A DNA stretch of 64,000 bases from Dimargaris cristalligena (taxonomy: Eukaryota > Kickxellomycota > Dimargaritomycetes > Dimargaritales > Dimargaritaceae). The notes under the pieces are model-generated. The model searched no databases, was not told where the DNA came from, and worked only from the letters and a program-made list of their open reading frames with translations. Each line of letters opens with the position of its first letter. The first letter of the stretch is position 1. The position numbers were made by a program, and so were the translations under genes. Location of the stretch: positions 1 through 64,000 of the forward strand of contig JANBQC010000079.1 of assembly GCA_027576995.1 (NCBI GenBank), written 5' to 3'. This document shows positions 47,192 to 56,600 of the stretch, piece after piece.

Positions 47192-49321
47192 TTAACGAGT
47201 GGCATCTCGTTCGCCTATATCTGAATCCGGGTTTAAGCGGAGTGTGGGGTCGACTTTGGCAGCCTGACTAAGACTACTGGTTGGTTGTGGCCTACTATTA
47301 TCCGGCGGGAATGTTGGTTTGCCCACAGTGGAGTGGGGGGACCGTTGAGGACTAGTTCCCTGGGGTGAATACCCTGTATTAATCGTAGTTGGAGATATCG
47401 ACTGGCCCATCACTTTGTAATTTAAGGGTGAGACCGGACTTATGGAGCGACGGCGCTGTTGAAGTCGGGTATTTGACGCTGGTGGGCCCACACCAGTCTC
47501 GGCAGACGTGCCGCTGGCAGTGTCTATGGGTAGTGGCTGCTGGTCTCCTAGATCAGCGGGATGCTGATACTCAACGGCACCATCCCCGGTTGAACGGGCA
47601 TTACCGTTAGTGTGGGAGTAGTGGTTGGGTTTACGCGGGGAACGTGGTGGTTTTCGGGACCAGGGGGATTTGAGCAGAGCAACATCATTCGGTGTAGGGG
47701 AAAGGAAATCGTGCGAGGTCGAAGGTGTGCTATTCATCTGTCCCAGACTCGTTTCCCCCGCGGTACCATTAGGGAAAGATCGGTGTGAGCAAAATTTAGA
47801 CCGGCACCGGGACCGTAAGAAATAGGGGGAATTGCCAGACTCTTTACTAGCGGATGTATGTGAAGGAGGTGCCGGAGAACAGTGACATGAAATTAAAGAA
47901 GAAGTGGAGACAGTTGATTCCATAGATAGTCGTCGGTTCAAAGTGCCACTGGGTGACGGGTCCAAGAGGGCCGAGCAATGTTTTTCTTCTTTTCGCGCAT
48001 CGGGAGTTGGGGCCGGCCAGGCTGTCCCCATAATTATGGATTCGACGATAGATGAACTTTCGCAAGAGTCAATGGTTTCTTGGGTTACAAAGGTCGCCGA
48101 CTGGAGAAAGGCAGTCGCAGCCACTTGGTCACCGTGGTTGGTAGTAATAGTTTCGGGGGCGGTTAGAGAGGACTCGTTGGGTAGAAGCCTCAAAGACCAG
48201 GGCCCTTCAAGTTGTTCGGATAACTCAGATGACTCGGAATCGTATGAGTCACTAGCTCCCTGGGTCAAAACTTCACGTTTGGTCGTCGACCAGGTATCAA
48301 AGATTGGTGAGTTGGGGACATCTGTCGCTGAAAGAGGGCTGTCGGATTCTTCAGATTCGGTGATTACATTGAATGCGACACTGTGTGTGGAGGCTGCGGA
48401 GGCACTGCTAGAGTATGAAGCCACATCCTCCTCATCGGAGTCGCTAAGATCAATGGTACTTTCGACATCCTGGTTTGCGGTATCATTTTGCTTAATGATA
48501 TATGAGGTTAGGCCATCCACCTCATCGGGCTCTACCCCATCGGAGTAGGAATCCAAATCGATAGCAGCCGCCTCCATATCGTCGGACTCGGCCTCCGACT
48601 CCACTTCATCATCTTCACTTTGACGGCTCAGACTGGTCTGATCGCTGTTTTCGTCCAAAATAACCAATTTCGGGGTTTTCGATAGGCTTAGCCGGCGGGA
48701 CGGGGTATCTGAATGAGTGGGTGAGGGGGAGAGGTCCGGGCGTTTAAGCGGTTTAGTCGGAGTGGAAGGAGTAGGGCTAAGTATCCGATGGGACGAATTT
48801 AGGGTTGGGGGCGTGGTGGTGCGGGGGAGGTCTATCGGCTGGATGGGAGTAGGTGGCGAGGGCCGAGCCAGGAGGGCCTCATTGACCCGCTCGCGAAGGC
48901 CCTTGACCCAATGGCTGAAATCGTCCTTCGGGTACCCTGCAGGCTGCCTGGTGGCACTTCCGGACGAGGCATTCGCACCTATGGGCTGACGGGAGGGGGT
49001 TGCAGGAGAAAGTGACCCGACAGCCCGATTGCTCCCGAAGGTTGGCGGCGGGGGCCTATCACCCACGCGACTATTCGATTGCGAAAAGGTCGAAGCGGGT
49101 AATAGGCGGGAAGTGGCTGTAGTAGTGCGAGGGGAAAGACCTAGGGAGAACCGGGGTATCGGAGGGCTCCCCCAGGGTTGGGGCCGCGATCGTTTGCTGG
49201 CGGGGGCGGCGGAGTAAGGGATAGCCCGTTTCCCTGGTGTCCGGTGACTAGGCAGGCGAAGGAGAGAAGGCGAATCGCTGGTGATGGAAACGATTGGGGG
49301 ACTCGATTCGTCGCTGTCCAT
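47192..49321 (-). CDS. Disordered Ser-rich protein with SIM-like motifs
   Basis: Single-exon 709-residue protein with no recognised globular domain. Composition is dominated by Ser, Pro, Thr and acidic clusters, and many SP/TP sites (TPGKR, SPRK, SPWSRK) look like CDK/MAPK targets. Several short hydrophobic motifs sit next to acids and serines, as in SUMO-interacting motifs: PIVSITSDS (about 9-17), KLVILDENSD (218-227), AIDLDSYSD (253-261) and TIDLSDSDEED (289-299). A small helical segment, FSHWVKGLRERVNEALLARP, lies near residues 135-154. A Cys/His-containing patch (ISCHCSPAPPSH...) follows around 470. It is probably a nuclear scaffold or regulator, but the function is not assigned. The long uninterrupted frame and its continuous biased composition make the gene itself credible. 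Confidence 0.75.
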   Translation of the reverse strand: MDSDESSPPIVSITSDSPSLLRLPSHRTPGKRAIPYSAAPASKRSRPQPWGSPPIPRFSLGLSPRTTTATSRLLPASTFSQSNSRVGDRPPPPTFGSNRAVGSLSPATPSRQPIGANASSGSATRQPAGYPKDDFSHWVKGLRERVNEALLARPSPPTPIQPIDLPRTTTPPTLNSSHRILSPTPSTPTKPLKRPDLSPSPTHSDTPSRRLSLSKTPKLVILDENSDQTSLSRQSEDDEVESEAESDDMEAAAIDLDSYSDGVEPDEVDGLTSYIIKQNDTANQDVESTIDLSDSDEEDVASYSSSASAASTHSVAFNVITESEESDSPLSATDVPNSPIFDTWSTTKREVLTQGASDSYDSESSELSEQLEGPWSLRLLPNESSLTAPETITTNHGDQVAATAFLQSATFVTQETIDSCESSSIVESIIMGTAWPAPTPDARKEEKHCSALLDPSPSGTLNRRLSMESTVSTSSLISCHCSPAPPSHTSASKESGNSPYFLRSRCRSKFCSHRSFPNGTAGETSLGQMNSTPSTSHDFLSPTPNDVALLKSPWSRKPPRSPRKPNHYSHTNGNARSTGDGAVEYQHPADLGDQQPLPIDTASGTSAETGVGPPASNTRLQQRRRSISPVSPLNYKVMGQSISPTTINTGYSPQGTSPQRSPHSTVGKPTFPPDNSRPQPTSSLSQAAKVDPTLRLNPDSDIGERDATR

Positions 49322-50418
49322 AGTTGGTTAAGCGCTGAGGAATTGGATATTGAATATACGGCAGAGAGAGAAGAATTGGGCTAGAAAGGAGAAATGAAAA
49401 AGAGCATGGGAATGTGGAAGGGGGGAGGGTGAAACGCTTGGCTAGAATAGAACAAGACCAGTTTAGACAAGTAGAACCCTTTGGAAATAATGCGACGCGT
49501 AGTGCATATAATGGGTACGTGGAAGCCTTTCCCTGGGCGCGGCAATAGGGCGCATCTGGACCGGGAAGATACCCGGGAAAAAAGAGGCAAGGAGCGATGG
49601 CATGGGGGACGGTTCCCATAGTAAAAGGCACGACTTATGCACTACTGTGGCCCAGGCCGCAGTTTCTTCAGCGTAAAGCAGAAAAGGGGGAAGGCTGCAT
49701 AGCACTCGACATGCCGCTGAATTATCGAGGATGACTCACTTTGGACTCATCACCCGGTGCGGGGTACTAATAAGCCTTATCACGTACTTCGCACAGCGGG
49801 ACTCGACTCCTTAACTGAACCTTAACGGCAAAGTTACCGAACGGGCTATAGTCATTTATCCAGGTGCGCCCCTGGTTCGAACTAGTGTGCTGTTGGGGGA
49901 GTTGGGTGGACTTCGTGGCATCAGATAGATAAACCACGCTACCTGGCGAGTCCGAAGAGGAGGGCAGCTTCCGATGGGATTTTGCACTTGATGTCCACCG
50001 GTTATTCCCAAGTAGGAACGATACATGGTGATCAAGTAGGTATTACCATCTCGAATCATATAGGATACAGCCATCACAAATAACCATATGGCAGAAGTTC
50101 ATCCAGGCTGTATAACGAATAATCCATTTGATGAGGTAAATATTACTGGTCAAAAGTTATTCTCCCACATATTATCCCATTCACATATTGTGTAAAATCT
50201 TATACAGTTGGGTTGAAGTTCACCCATATGCTGTTGTGGGCCATTGTTATTCGTTAATCCCACCCACTCACTCAAGGAAAGACTCTGAAGAACTTTAGAG
50301 GTTTTGCAAAACCACCTCCACCAGTGCACTAAAATTAAATCCCAGGTTCTAGCCTACCCTTTCTTTGCTAGCGCCCTTCAGTTTCTCTGGTGGATTCCCT
50401 TCCCGATCACGTTGAGCC
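49322..50418. promoter_or_regulatory. Divergent intergenic region, SIM-rich / Myb genes
   Basis: 1.1 kb between two divergent start codons. It contains a short hairpin CGTGG...CCACG near 49916-49940 and a TTCGAAC sequence at about 49876, which I tested and rejected as a tRNA. No other feature seen. Confidence 0.4.
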
Positions 50419-51837
50419 ATGAGCAGAATACCTCTAAGTTACCCTCGATTCACCGTCCCCATTGGTCGGCTCGCCTTCTTCCAGTCGAGTCGCTGCTGGT
50501 CGTTGACCCGAGCCAGTCACATCCAGACCCACACCCATTCCGGTCAAAACCGCGAACCCCCGGTTTCCTCTTCAGTGAGTCCCAAAACTCCCGCCAAACC
50601 ACCGACACCTGGTTCCCATACAACCCTCGCCCCTCCCGTCGTTTTCCCCCCTCGACTGAATTCGGAAACCATCCAAATATACCTCCTCGTTTTCAAACTG
50701 TTGAACAAGGGCTTGAAGTTAAACCGGATCACCCCTAAGCTCCTTAAACTCCTTTACCCCACTCTGGCCGAGACCCGGATCTGGTACCACCATACCCCTT
50801 TCTTGGCTAGCTTTCGGGAAGGCCGTAACCGACTCTCTTGGTTCCTAAACCTCGATCCCGAACTGACCACTGAGAATCTTGAGCAATTCGTGCAATGGGA
50901 ACATGCTTACCAAGACCGGATTATCCATAAGAAGAAGTGGTCACCCGAGGAGGACGCCCGTCTGCTCGACGCCCATGCGCAGTGGCGTTCCGCCGGCTGG
51001 AAGACAGTCGCTTCAGTATTCGGGGAAGGTCGAAGCATGTTTTCCTGTCAGTCCCGGTACTTCTATTTAACCCGGGAACGCAAAACCACCCAACCACCGA
51101 GTGCTGCATTTATTCGGCTGCTAACCATTCGGCTCAGAAAATACAAGCAGGACTGGTCCCAGGTCCACCAACACTATCCAGACTGGTCCATGGCCGAACT
51201 TCAATCGCTCCGGCTACCCGAGTTGCCCAAGCGTCAGAGCCACGGTAAGATATGGTCCGCATCGGAAATTGCCCAGTTACGCACTACCGTGGCCCAGCTC
51301 GGTCCCCGCAAATGGCATAAAATCGCCGCCCTGATGGACCACAAGTCTGCGACGCAATGCTCCAATAAATGGATCGAACTGAGTGGCGCGTTCGATTTGT
51401 CCCCTTGCTCCCCTGACGACATGGCCCATATTCTATTTTATCTGGCCGTCTATTATCCCCACATTATTCGGCCCCTTTGTCCTAGACTTGTCGAGGGTAT
51501 TCCCACCAAGTACCAGGAACATGCTCTGTCGCCAACTAACTGTATCTACTGGGGATTTATTGGCAGTCATTTTTCAACACCCCGGGCAACCCCCCACTAT
51601 GTACAGGCCTGGGTGATCATAAGGGTAATTATGAAACTTCTGAACCAGTTAAACCCAGAGCTTGAGAAGCGGTTGGACCACGTCCAGTCAGTCCATGGCG
51701 ACAAGAAGTCCTTTAGACAAGAATTAATTAAGCACCGCATCACCGGATCTTTGGCTACATTTATGCGTGGCCGGGAACTTGAGCGTCGTTTTTGGGAGTT
51801 GGTTAAAAGCCCTCCGCCCCTATCTAATACCTCTTGA
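50419..51837 (+). CDS. Two-repeat Myb/SANT domain protein
   Basis: 472-residue single-exon DNA-binding protein. The first Myb repeat (about 172-220) is KKKWSPEEDARLLDAHAQW...GWKTVASVF...CQSRYFYL. The second (about 275-322) is GKIWSASEIAQLRTTVAQLG...KWHKIAALMDHKSATQCSNKW. The repeats are separated by about 55 residues (QDWSQVHQHYPDWSMAEL), which may hold a weak middle repeat. The C-terminal about 145 residues are helical (HILFYLAVYYPHIIRPLCP) and unrecognised. The N-terminal 45 residues (MSRIPLSYPRFTVPIGRLAF...) contain Arg, Ser and hydrophobics and almost no acids, resembling a mitochondrial presequence. Plausible roles are transcription or telomere/mtDNA binding; none is proven. Confidence 0.82.
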   Translation: MSRIPLSYPRFTVPIGRLAFFQSSRCWSLTRASHIQTHTHSGQNREPPVSSSVSPKTPAKPPTPGSHTTLAPPVVFPPRLNSETIQIYLLVFKLLNKGLKLNRITPKLLKLLYPTLAETRIWYHHTPFLASFREGRNRLSWFLNLDPELTTENLEQFVQWEHAYQDRIIHKKKWSPEEDARLLDAHAQWRSAGWKTVASVFGEGRSMFSCQSRYFYLTRERKTTQPPSAAFIRLLTIRLRKYKQDWSQVHQHYPDWSMAELQSLRLPELPKRQSHGKIWSASEIAQLRTTVAQLGPRKWHKIAALMDHKSATQCSNKWIELSGAFDLSPCSPDDMAHILFYLAVYYPHIIRPLCPRLVEGIPTKYQEHALSPTNCIYWGFIGSHFSTPRATPHYVQAWVIIRVIMKLLNQLNPELEKRLDHVQSVHGDKKSFRQELIKHRITGSLATFMRGRELERRFWELVKSPPPLSNTS

Positions 51838-52126
51838 CCCGGCGGTTGGTTGCAGTCTACAGCCAGCCATGCGGCGGGGTGTGCTCCCTTCCAAATACCT
51901 GCCGTTCAGTGGGTAGGGCAGTATTGGGTCAGCGACAAGGCCCGTTAAGTACTAATTATAATAGTATACATTGAATTTTTTATTAAATTATTTAGCATTG
52001 TTTTTTTCTTTAAAGAAGTCCCTTGATTACCAGTATGCGGTTGTATATGGATGATAAGTGAATGGTCCCGTTTCCCGACCAGATTGGGGTGGCCAGCGCA
52101 GCAATTAACTCTAAGACGGGACGGTG

Positions 52127-53000
52127 CTACATAGTGGGCCGAGCCGACGTTACCGTGACTTCATTGACGTCTAAAGTATTAAAAACCGAAGGGGTCAGAG
52201 GAGTGGCCACGCCTGATGCGCGTTGAAGGGCACGCTGGAGCAGCTGGGCACAGTGGCGGGCTTCCAAGGCATCCTAGATAGAACCCACGGGTTAATCCGA
52301 AGGCAATGGGGATGGGTAGAGGATATCGGACAGTTGTGGGGTTGGTGGATTAGATTAAGCCATGGGACACATAGGATAAATAGGGTCGACTTTGCTTGGG
52401 AAGGCGATGTAATCAATGGCCGAAAGAAAAACCAAGGTTATTAGCGAATTACCTGAGTATTGACGTAAAATATAGGCAATTCCCCGAATTCATCTAAAGT
52501 CACTTCCAAATCGACCAGTTCGAACGCGTGCTGGGATTTCCGATCAACTGGTAGTATAAGTACATGGGATATAATGGTTTTATATGAGTTAAGCGCGGAT
52601 GGTATAGGTAGACAGCTAAGAATAGTCTGGCTAAAACCGGGTAGCCTTCGAAAGGGGAGTCGAACTTACAGAAAGTAGCGAGGATGGAGAGCCGGCCCAA
52701 GAAGTATTCGGGGGGCACTAGAAGCAACTGGCGTTTGAGGTCTCCCAAAGCCGCCAAGTCGGTGAGATTGACCAGCAGGACTACGAAGTCAACGTGTAGG
52801 GGCTGGTTGGTGGGCAGGGGGGTGGGCAAGTCGGAGCAGGTATGGACGACGAGGTCGTGCTTGGGTGAGCGGGGGTCAATCAGGTGCTGGGCCAGGGCTC
52901 GTTTGCCGCTGCCCTGTTTACCCACCAGCAGTAGGTGTAGTGGTAGGTTCGAGCCGGCGGCTTCGCTGGGATTAAAGCCGAAGCCAGCCTCTTGTGACAT
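52127..53000 (-). CDS. CENPM: CENP-M-like kinetochore protein (GTPase fold)
   Basis: Predicted inner-kinetochore (CCAN, CENP-H/I/K/M group) subunit with a small-GTPase fold. Three exons on the minus strand: 53000-52670, 52547-52453 and 52273-52127, giving 190 residues (human CENP-M has 180). The order matches CENP-M: beta-1 LPLHLLLVGKQGSGK, a segment ending SDLPTPLPTNQPLHVDFVV, then LLVNLTDLAALGDL, EYFLGRLSILATF, a Cys-poor strand LPIFYVN and a C-terminal helix HCAQLLQRALQRASGV. A near-Walker A is visible, Gly27-x4-Gly32-Lys33, but the Ser/Thr that should bind Mg is Arg34, and there is no NKxD. It therefore looks like a pseudo-GTPase, as reported for human CENP-M. Alternative: a divergent small GTPase. 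The three-exon model keeps the frame throughout. Confidence 0.7.
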
Positions 53001-53629
53001 GATGGCGTGGGGTAAATAGGGACGGTTTACTTCACGGTCGTTGTTGCCCTCTTTCCCGTTTTATCGCGTGCCGTTCGGAATAATGAAGCCAAAGGGAGGA
53101 TTATAATGAGGTGGTGGAGGTGGAAATGAAGCCCCGCGGGTAACAACCAGGCGCCTGGAAAACGTGTGCCTTGCGCAGAAATACCAGGGCTCCGGAAAGG
53201 GTGACTCTCTTGTGCGGGAACGGGGGTCAATTACCCAGGTGGAAGTGGTTTATTACACTATTTCAGTTACCCGCAGCCTTTATGCGCATATACACACTCC
53301 ATAGTGCTGAGCTACGTATAAAACCCCCACTGATACCACCATTGGATTATATGCGACCTGGGGTAACTCATATATACAATCGCCCTCTCCAATCCCACTG
53401 CCCCATTTTTTTCTATATAGCCCTTTCCTTTCCTTTTTTTCCGCCCTGCTTGTAAGCATAACCAGCCGCTGGTTAGTTCTTTAGTTACCCAGTTCAGCCA
53501 TTTTTGAGCAGCTTGGGCCACTGGTTGAATACTCCCTTTTTAGCGACCATTCTTCCAGAAACCTGCATACTATACCCGCTACCTCTTCGTCTTATTGTTC
53601 CTATTTTACTATATTTTCTTTTTTGCCTC
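53001..53629. promoter_or_regulatory. Divergent promoter, CENP-M / Red1-like
   Basis: 629 bp between head-to-head genes. The side next to the Red1-like gene is strongly pyrimidine-rich (CTATATTTTCTTTTTTGCCTC just before the ATG). An upstream ATG at 53504 is in frame with the gene at 53630 and would add 42 hydrophobic residues; I treat it as leader. Confidence 0.4.
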
Positions 53630-56600
53630 ATGACCCCCTCTTCTTTTGCCCTTGCGGCCGGATCGCCGGCCGCCGCTGCCACGACGGCCCTTTCACAGAA
53701 TACCCCCGCTCCAGCTAGTCAACCAACTACCATAAATTCACGTACCCTCGAACTCAACAAGAAACTCGTAAATAAATTAGTCGACCTTAACTGGTCCGAC
53801 GAGGCTATCCTACGCTCCAATTCCAGCCCTACTTTGGCGGAGGCCCTGCGCCAAGTCCGCGCTGCCCGCGCCTCCACTATCACGGCCCCGGCGTTCCCAC
53901 AGCCGCCTTCCGCCCACAGCCGCTCGGGGTTGGCCTCACTTAACCCCGAGGAGGTTGAAGATGGTGAATTGTCGTCCTCGACTCCGGAGCCGCTTGATTT
54001 TCCCACTGCCCGGGCCACTTCAGTGATCGCGATTCTCTCGTCTCCAAACTCAACCCCCGCTATCGAAGGCGACCCAGAGCCAAATCGAGAACCTTCGTTG
54101 GCGCTGGAAGACGAACCTAACCCATTCGTGTTATCCCCCCCGCCCCAGGTGACCCAAATATCCGATGATTCTGAGGAAGAGGAGGGCATTTTGACCGTCT
54201 ATAATGGATCCACCCCCGAACTGCAGCCGACAGGTAATGGTGATGGTGACGTTCCCGCCACTAGCCAACACGCCTCTGACAGTGAAATGGACTTGTCGTC
54301 CGATGACAATGCGGTCGACCACCACGATTGGTCCTATCCGGCTACCTTGGCCTACGGCCCATTCCACGGCTCGTTCGCTGGCCATTCAGGAGGCTGGTGG
54401 CCGGCGATGTCCCAGCCCGGCTACCCAATGAACAACCCTCTCCGTTTAAGCTATCCCTACAACCATAATGGTCAAATATACCCTTCCTCGGGTTACCCGG
54501 TAAATGGTGCCCCCGGGGCATATCACCCGTGGACCTCCAACCACCAACCCGACTCTGAGTCCGAGGAATCCACCTCGGCCACAACGACCTACTCCGAACG
54601 TGGCCCCCAATTTAGTCAGGCGTTTGGGTTATTACAACATCAACTTGGCGATGGTATGAGTCCCGGGGCCTCTCGCGGCTCGGTAAGGCCCCCCGCAGGC
54701 TCACAGTTCACCGATCCTCACGAACCTTATACGAGCTCGTTCAGCCGCAAGGCGTGGTCCAGTTTTAAGTCCGACCTAGTCAATCAGCAGTTTTCCTCAC
54801 GGCCACCCTCCTTTGTCGCTCTTCAAGCCAGCTTGGGCAATATCGAGTTAAGCGATTCGGAATCCGACATGGAAACCGATGGTCCCCAGCGTTTGGAAAC
54901 CAGTTTGAATCGCTCGTGCATGGACCAGTACCTAGAGGAGCGACAAACACGGTCCAGTGACCATCGTTACGGCGCCCCCCAGCGGAGAGGCTTCCCTGAC
55001 TCAACGGAGTTGAGTAGGACAGCCAGCCAAAATGGATTCGGGGCTCAGTCAAATACCAAGACGCTCCTGCAGCAGCAGGAGGAAAAAATCGCCCAAATGA
55101 AGCGGCTCATCGAGCAAATGGAGAAAAATAAGCGCGACACGGCGACCAGTAAGCCATCGGGTGGCTCAGCACTCGAAACACCCGCCAGTGCCCCCCAGCC
55201 GGAAGGCAGTGATAGGCGTCCCGCCTTGGAAAGAATTACCCCAACCAGCTCCGTCGCATCCGCAACGATAAATCCGCCTGGGTCGCATTCAATTTTGGAG
55301 GCATCGCCTGATTCTGATCCAACTTGTATCGACATCCTGGTTCCCAAGCCGCAGGCCCTTAAACAACCCAACCTCGACTCCGAATCATCCGAGAGTTCCG
55401 AGAATTCCGAGGATTGCGAGGATTCCAACGCGTTACCTCCACCACTCTCCAGCCCCCCCGCCACAGACCTATATCCCCCCGAGCCCGCTACGGACTGGCA
55501 GGCGATTCAATCCGAAATTGACCGTCTCGAGTCCCAGACTCAGGAGGAGGAAGCCCGTGCCCACGAACATTTTAGCCAATATCAGCAGCAACTGAAAACA
55601 TCCTTGAACCTCAAGGCAATGTTACAGCGGATCCAGGATCAAATGGCTACGAGTCGTCGGGCTTATAATAGGACCAGCCATGTCGCCACCAAGCTCCGGA
55701 GTCAAATACAGGAAAAACGTGCCTTGTTTCTTGGCCAAGATGAATCGGTCATACCTCCTAGCCTTTGTCAGCCAGACCATTCGACTGTAGTACCCGTAGT
55801 GGCAACGCCAGCGCCTTCTATTCCCATCAAGTCTACGGTTGCTGCCGATACCGTCAAACAATTGAAGCGCAAATTGGATAGCATTCAACAGGAGCATAAT
55901 GCCCTCGTGTTAAAGCAAACGGCGATCCTACCCCAAGCGAAGAAACGGCCCCCCACTCCCCCGACCGCGAGGCTGCCGACGCATGATTCACTGACCCGCT
56001 TCATGGATCGGATCATGACTTGGGCTAAAGATCACCCAATCACCCGTTATCAGCCGGCCCCCGAAATTGTTTCAACGCCAATGCCTTCGGAATGTACCGT
56101 CATTCCGAGTCCGGAAGACAAGGAAGAGCTCCCTGCTCTGGATGCCAAACTAGCGACCCGTCTCCGTTCCTTCCGTGTATCCTGTTTCCAAAGTGTTCTA
56201 GACCGATTTTTCCGCCCCGATGACATCAAATCGCTGGCCTACGCTCCGAAAATAGACCCTAACGTCCCCTTATGTCTATACGAGACCTTGGGAGGGGAGT
56301 GTCATGATACGAGCTGTCAGTCTACTCATTTTCGGGACCTAGAAATCACCGTCGACGAATTTCTCTGTACCCTACTTGATTATTACCCCGATTCTGCTGA
56401 GTCAGAGAAGGCGGGTTACTGCGCTTCCCTTATGCACACCCTCTTTAAGATCACTGATCAGGGTCAGACCATTTCCCCTGCCGAGTTGTTTGCCTGTATA
56501 CTGAATCATCGGTCCAACTATATCATGGGTCGAGACCTAGATCGACGAGCCCATACCTCCGAGTCTCTGCCGGTGGATATTCATGTACCTGAGCAATCGA

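Noticed and set aside
49860..49955. tRNA-like sequence with GGTTCGAAC and a CGTGG/CCACG hairpin
   Set aside because: No arrangement of acceptor, D, anticodon and T stems pairs correctly on either strand.
53504..53629. Upstream in-frame start adding 42 residues to the Red1-like gene
   Set aside because: The extra residues are hydrophobic and read as T-rich 5' leader; the ATG at 53630 follows a pyrimidine tract typical of a leader.
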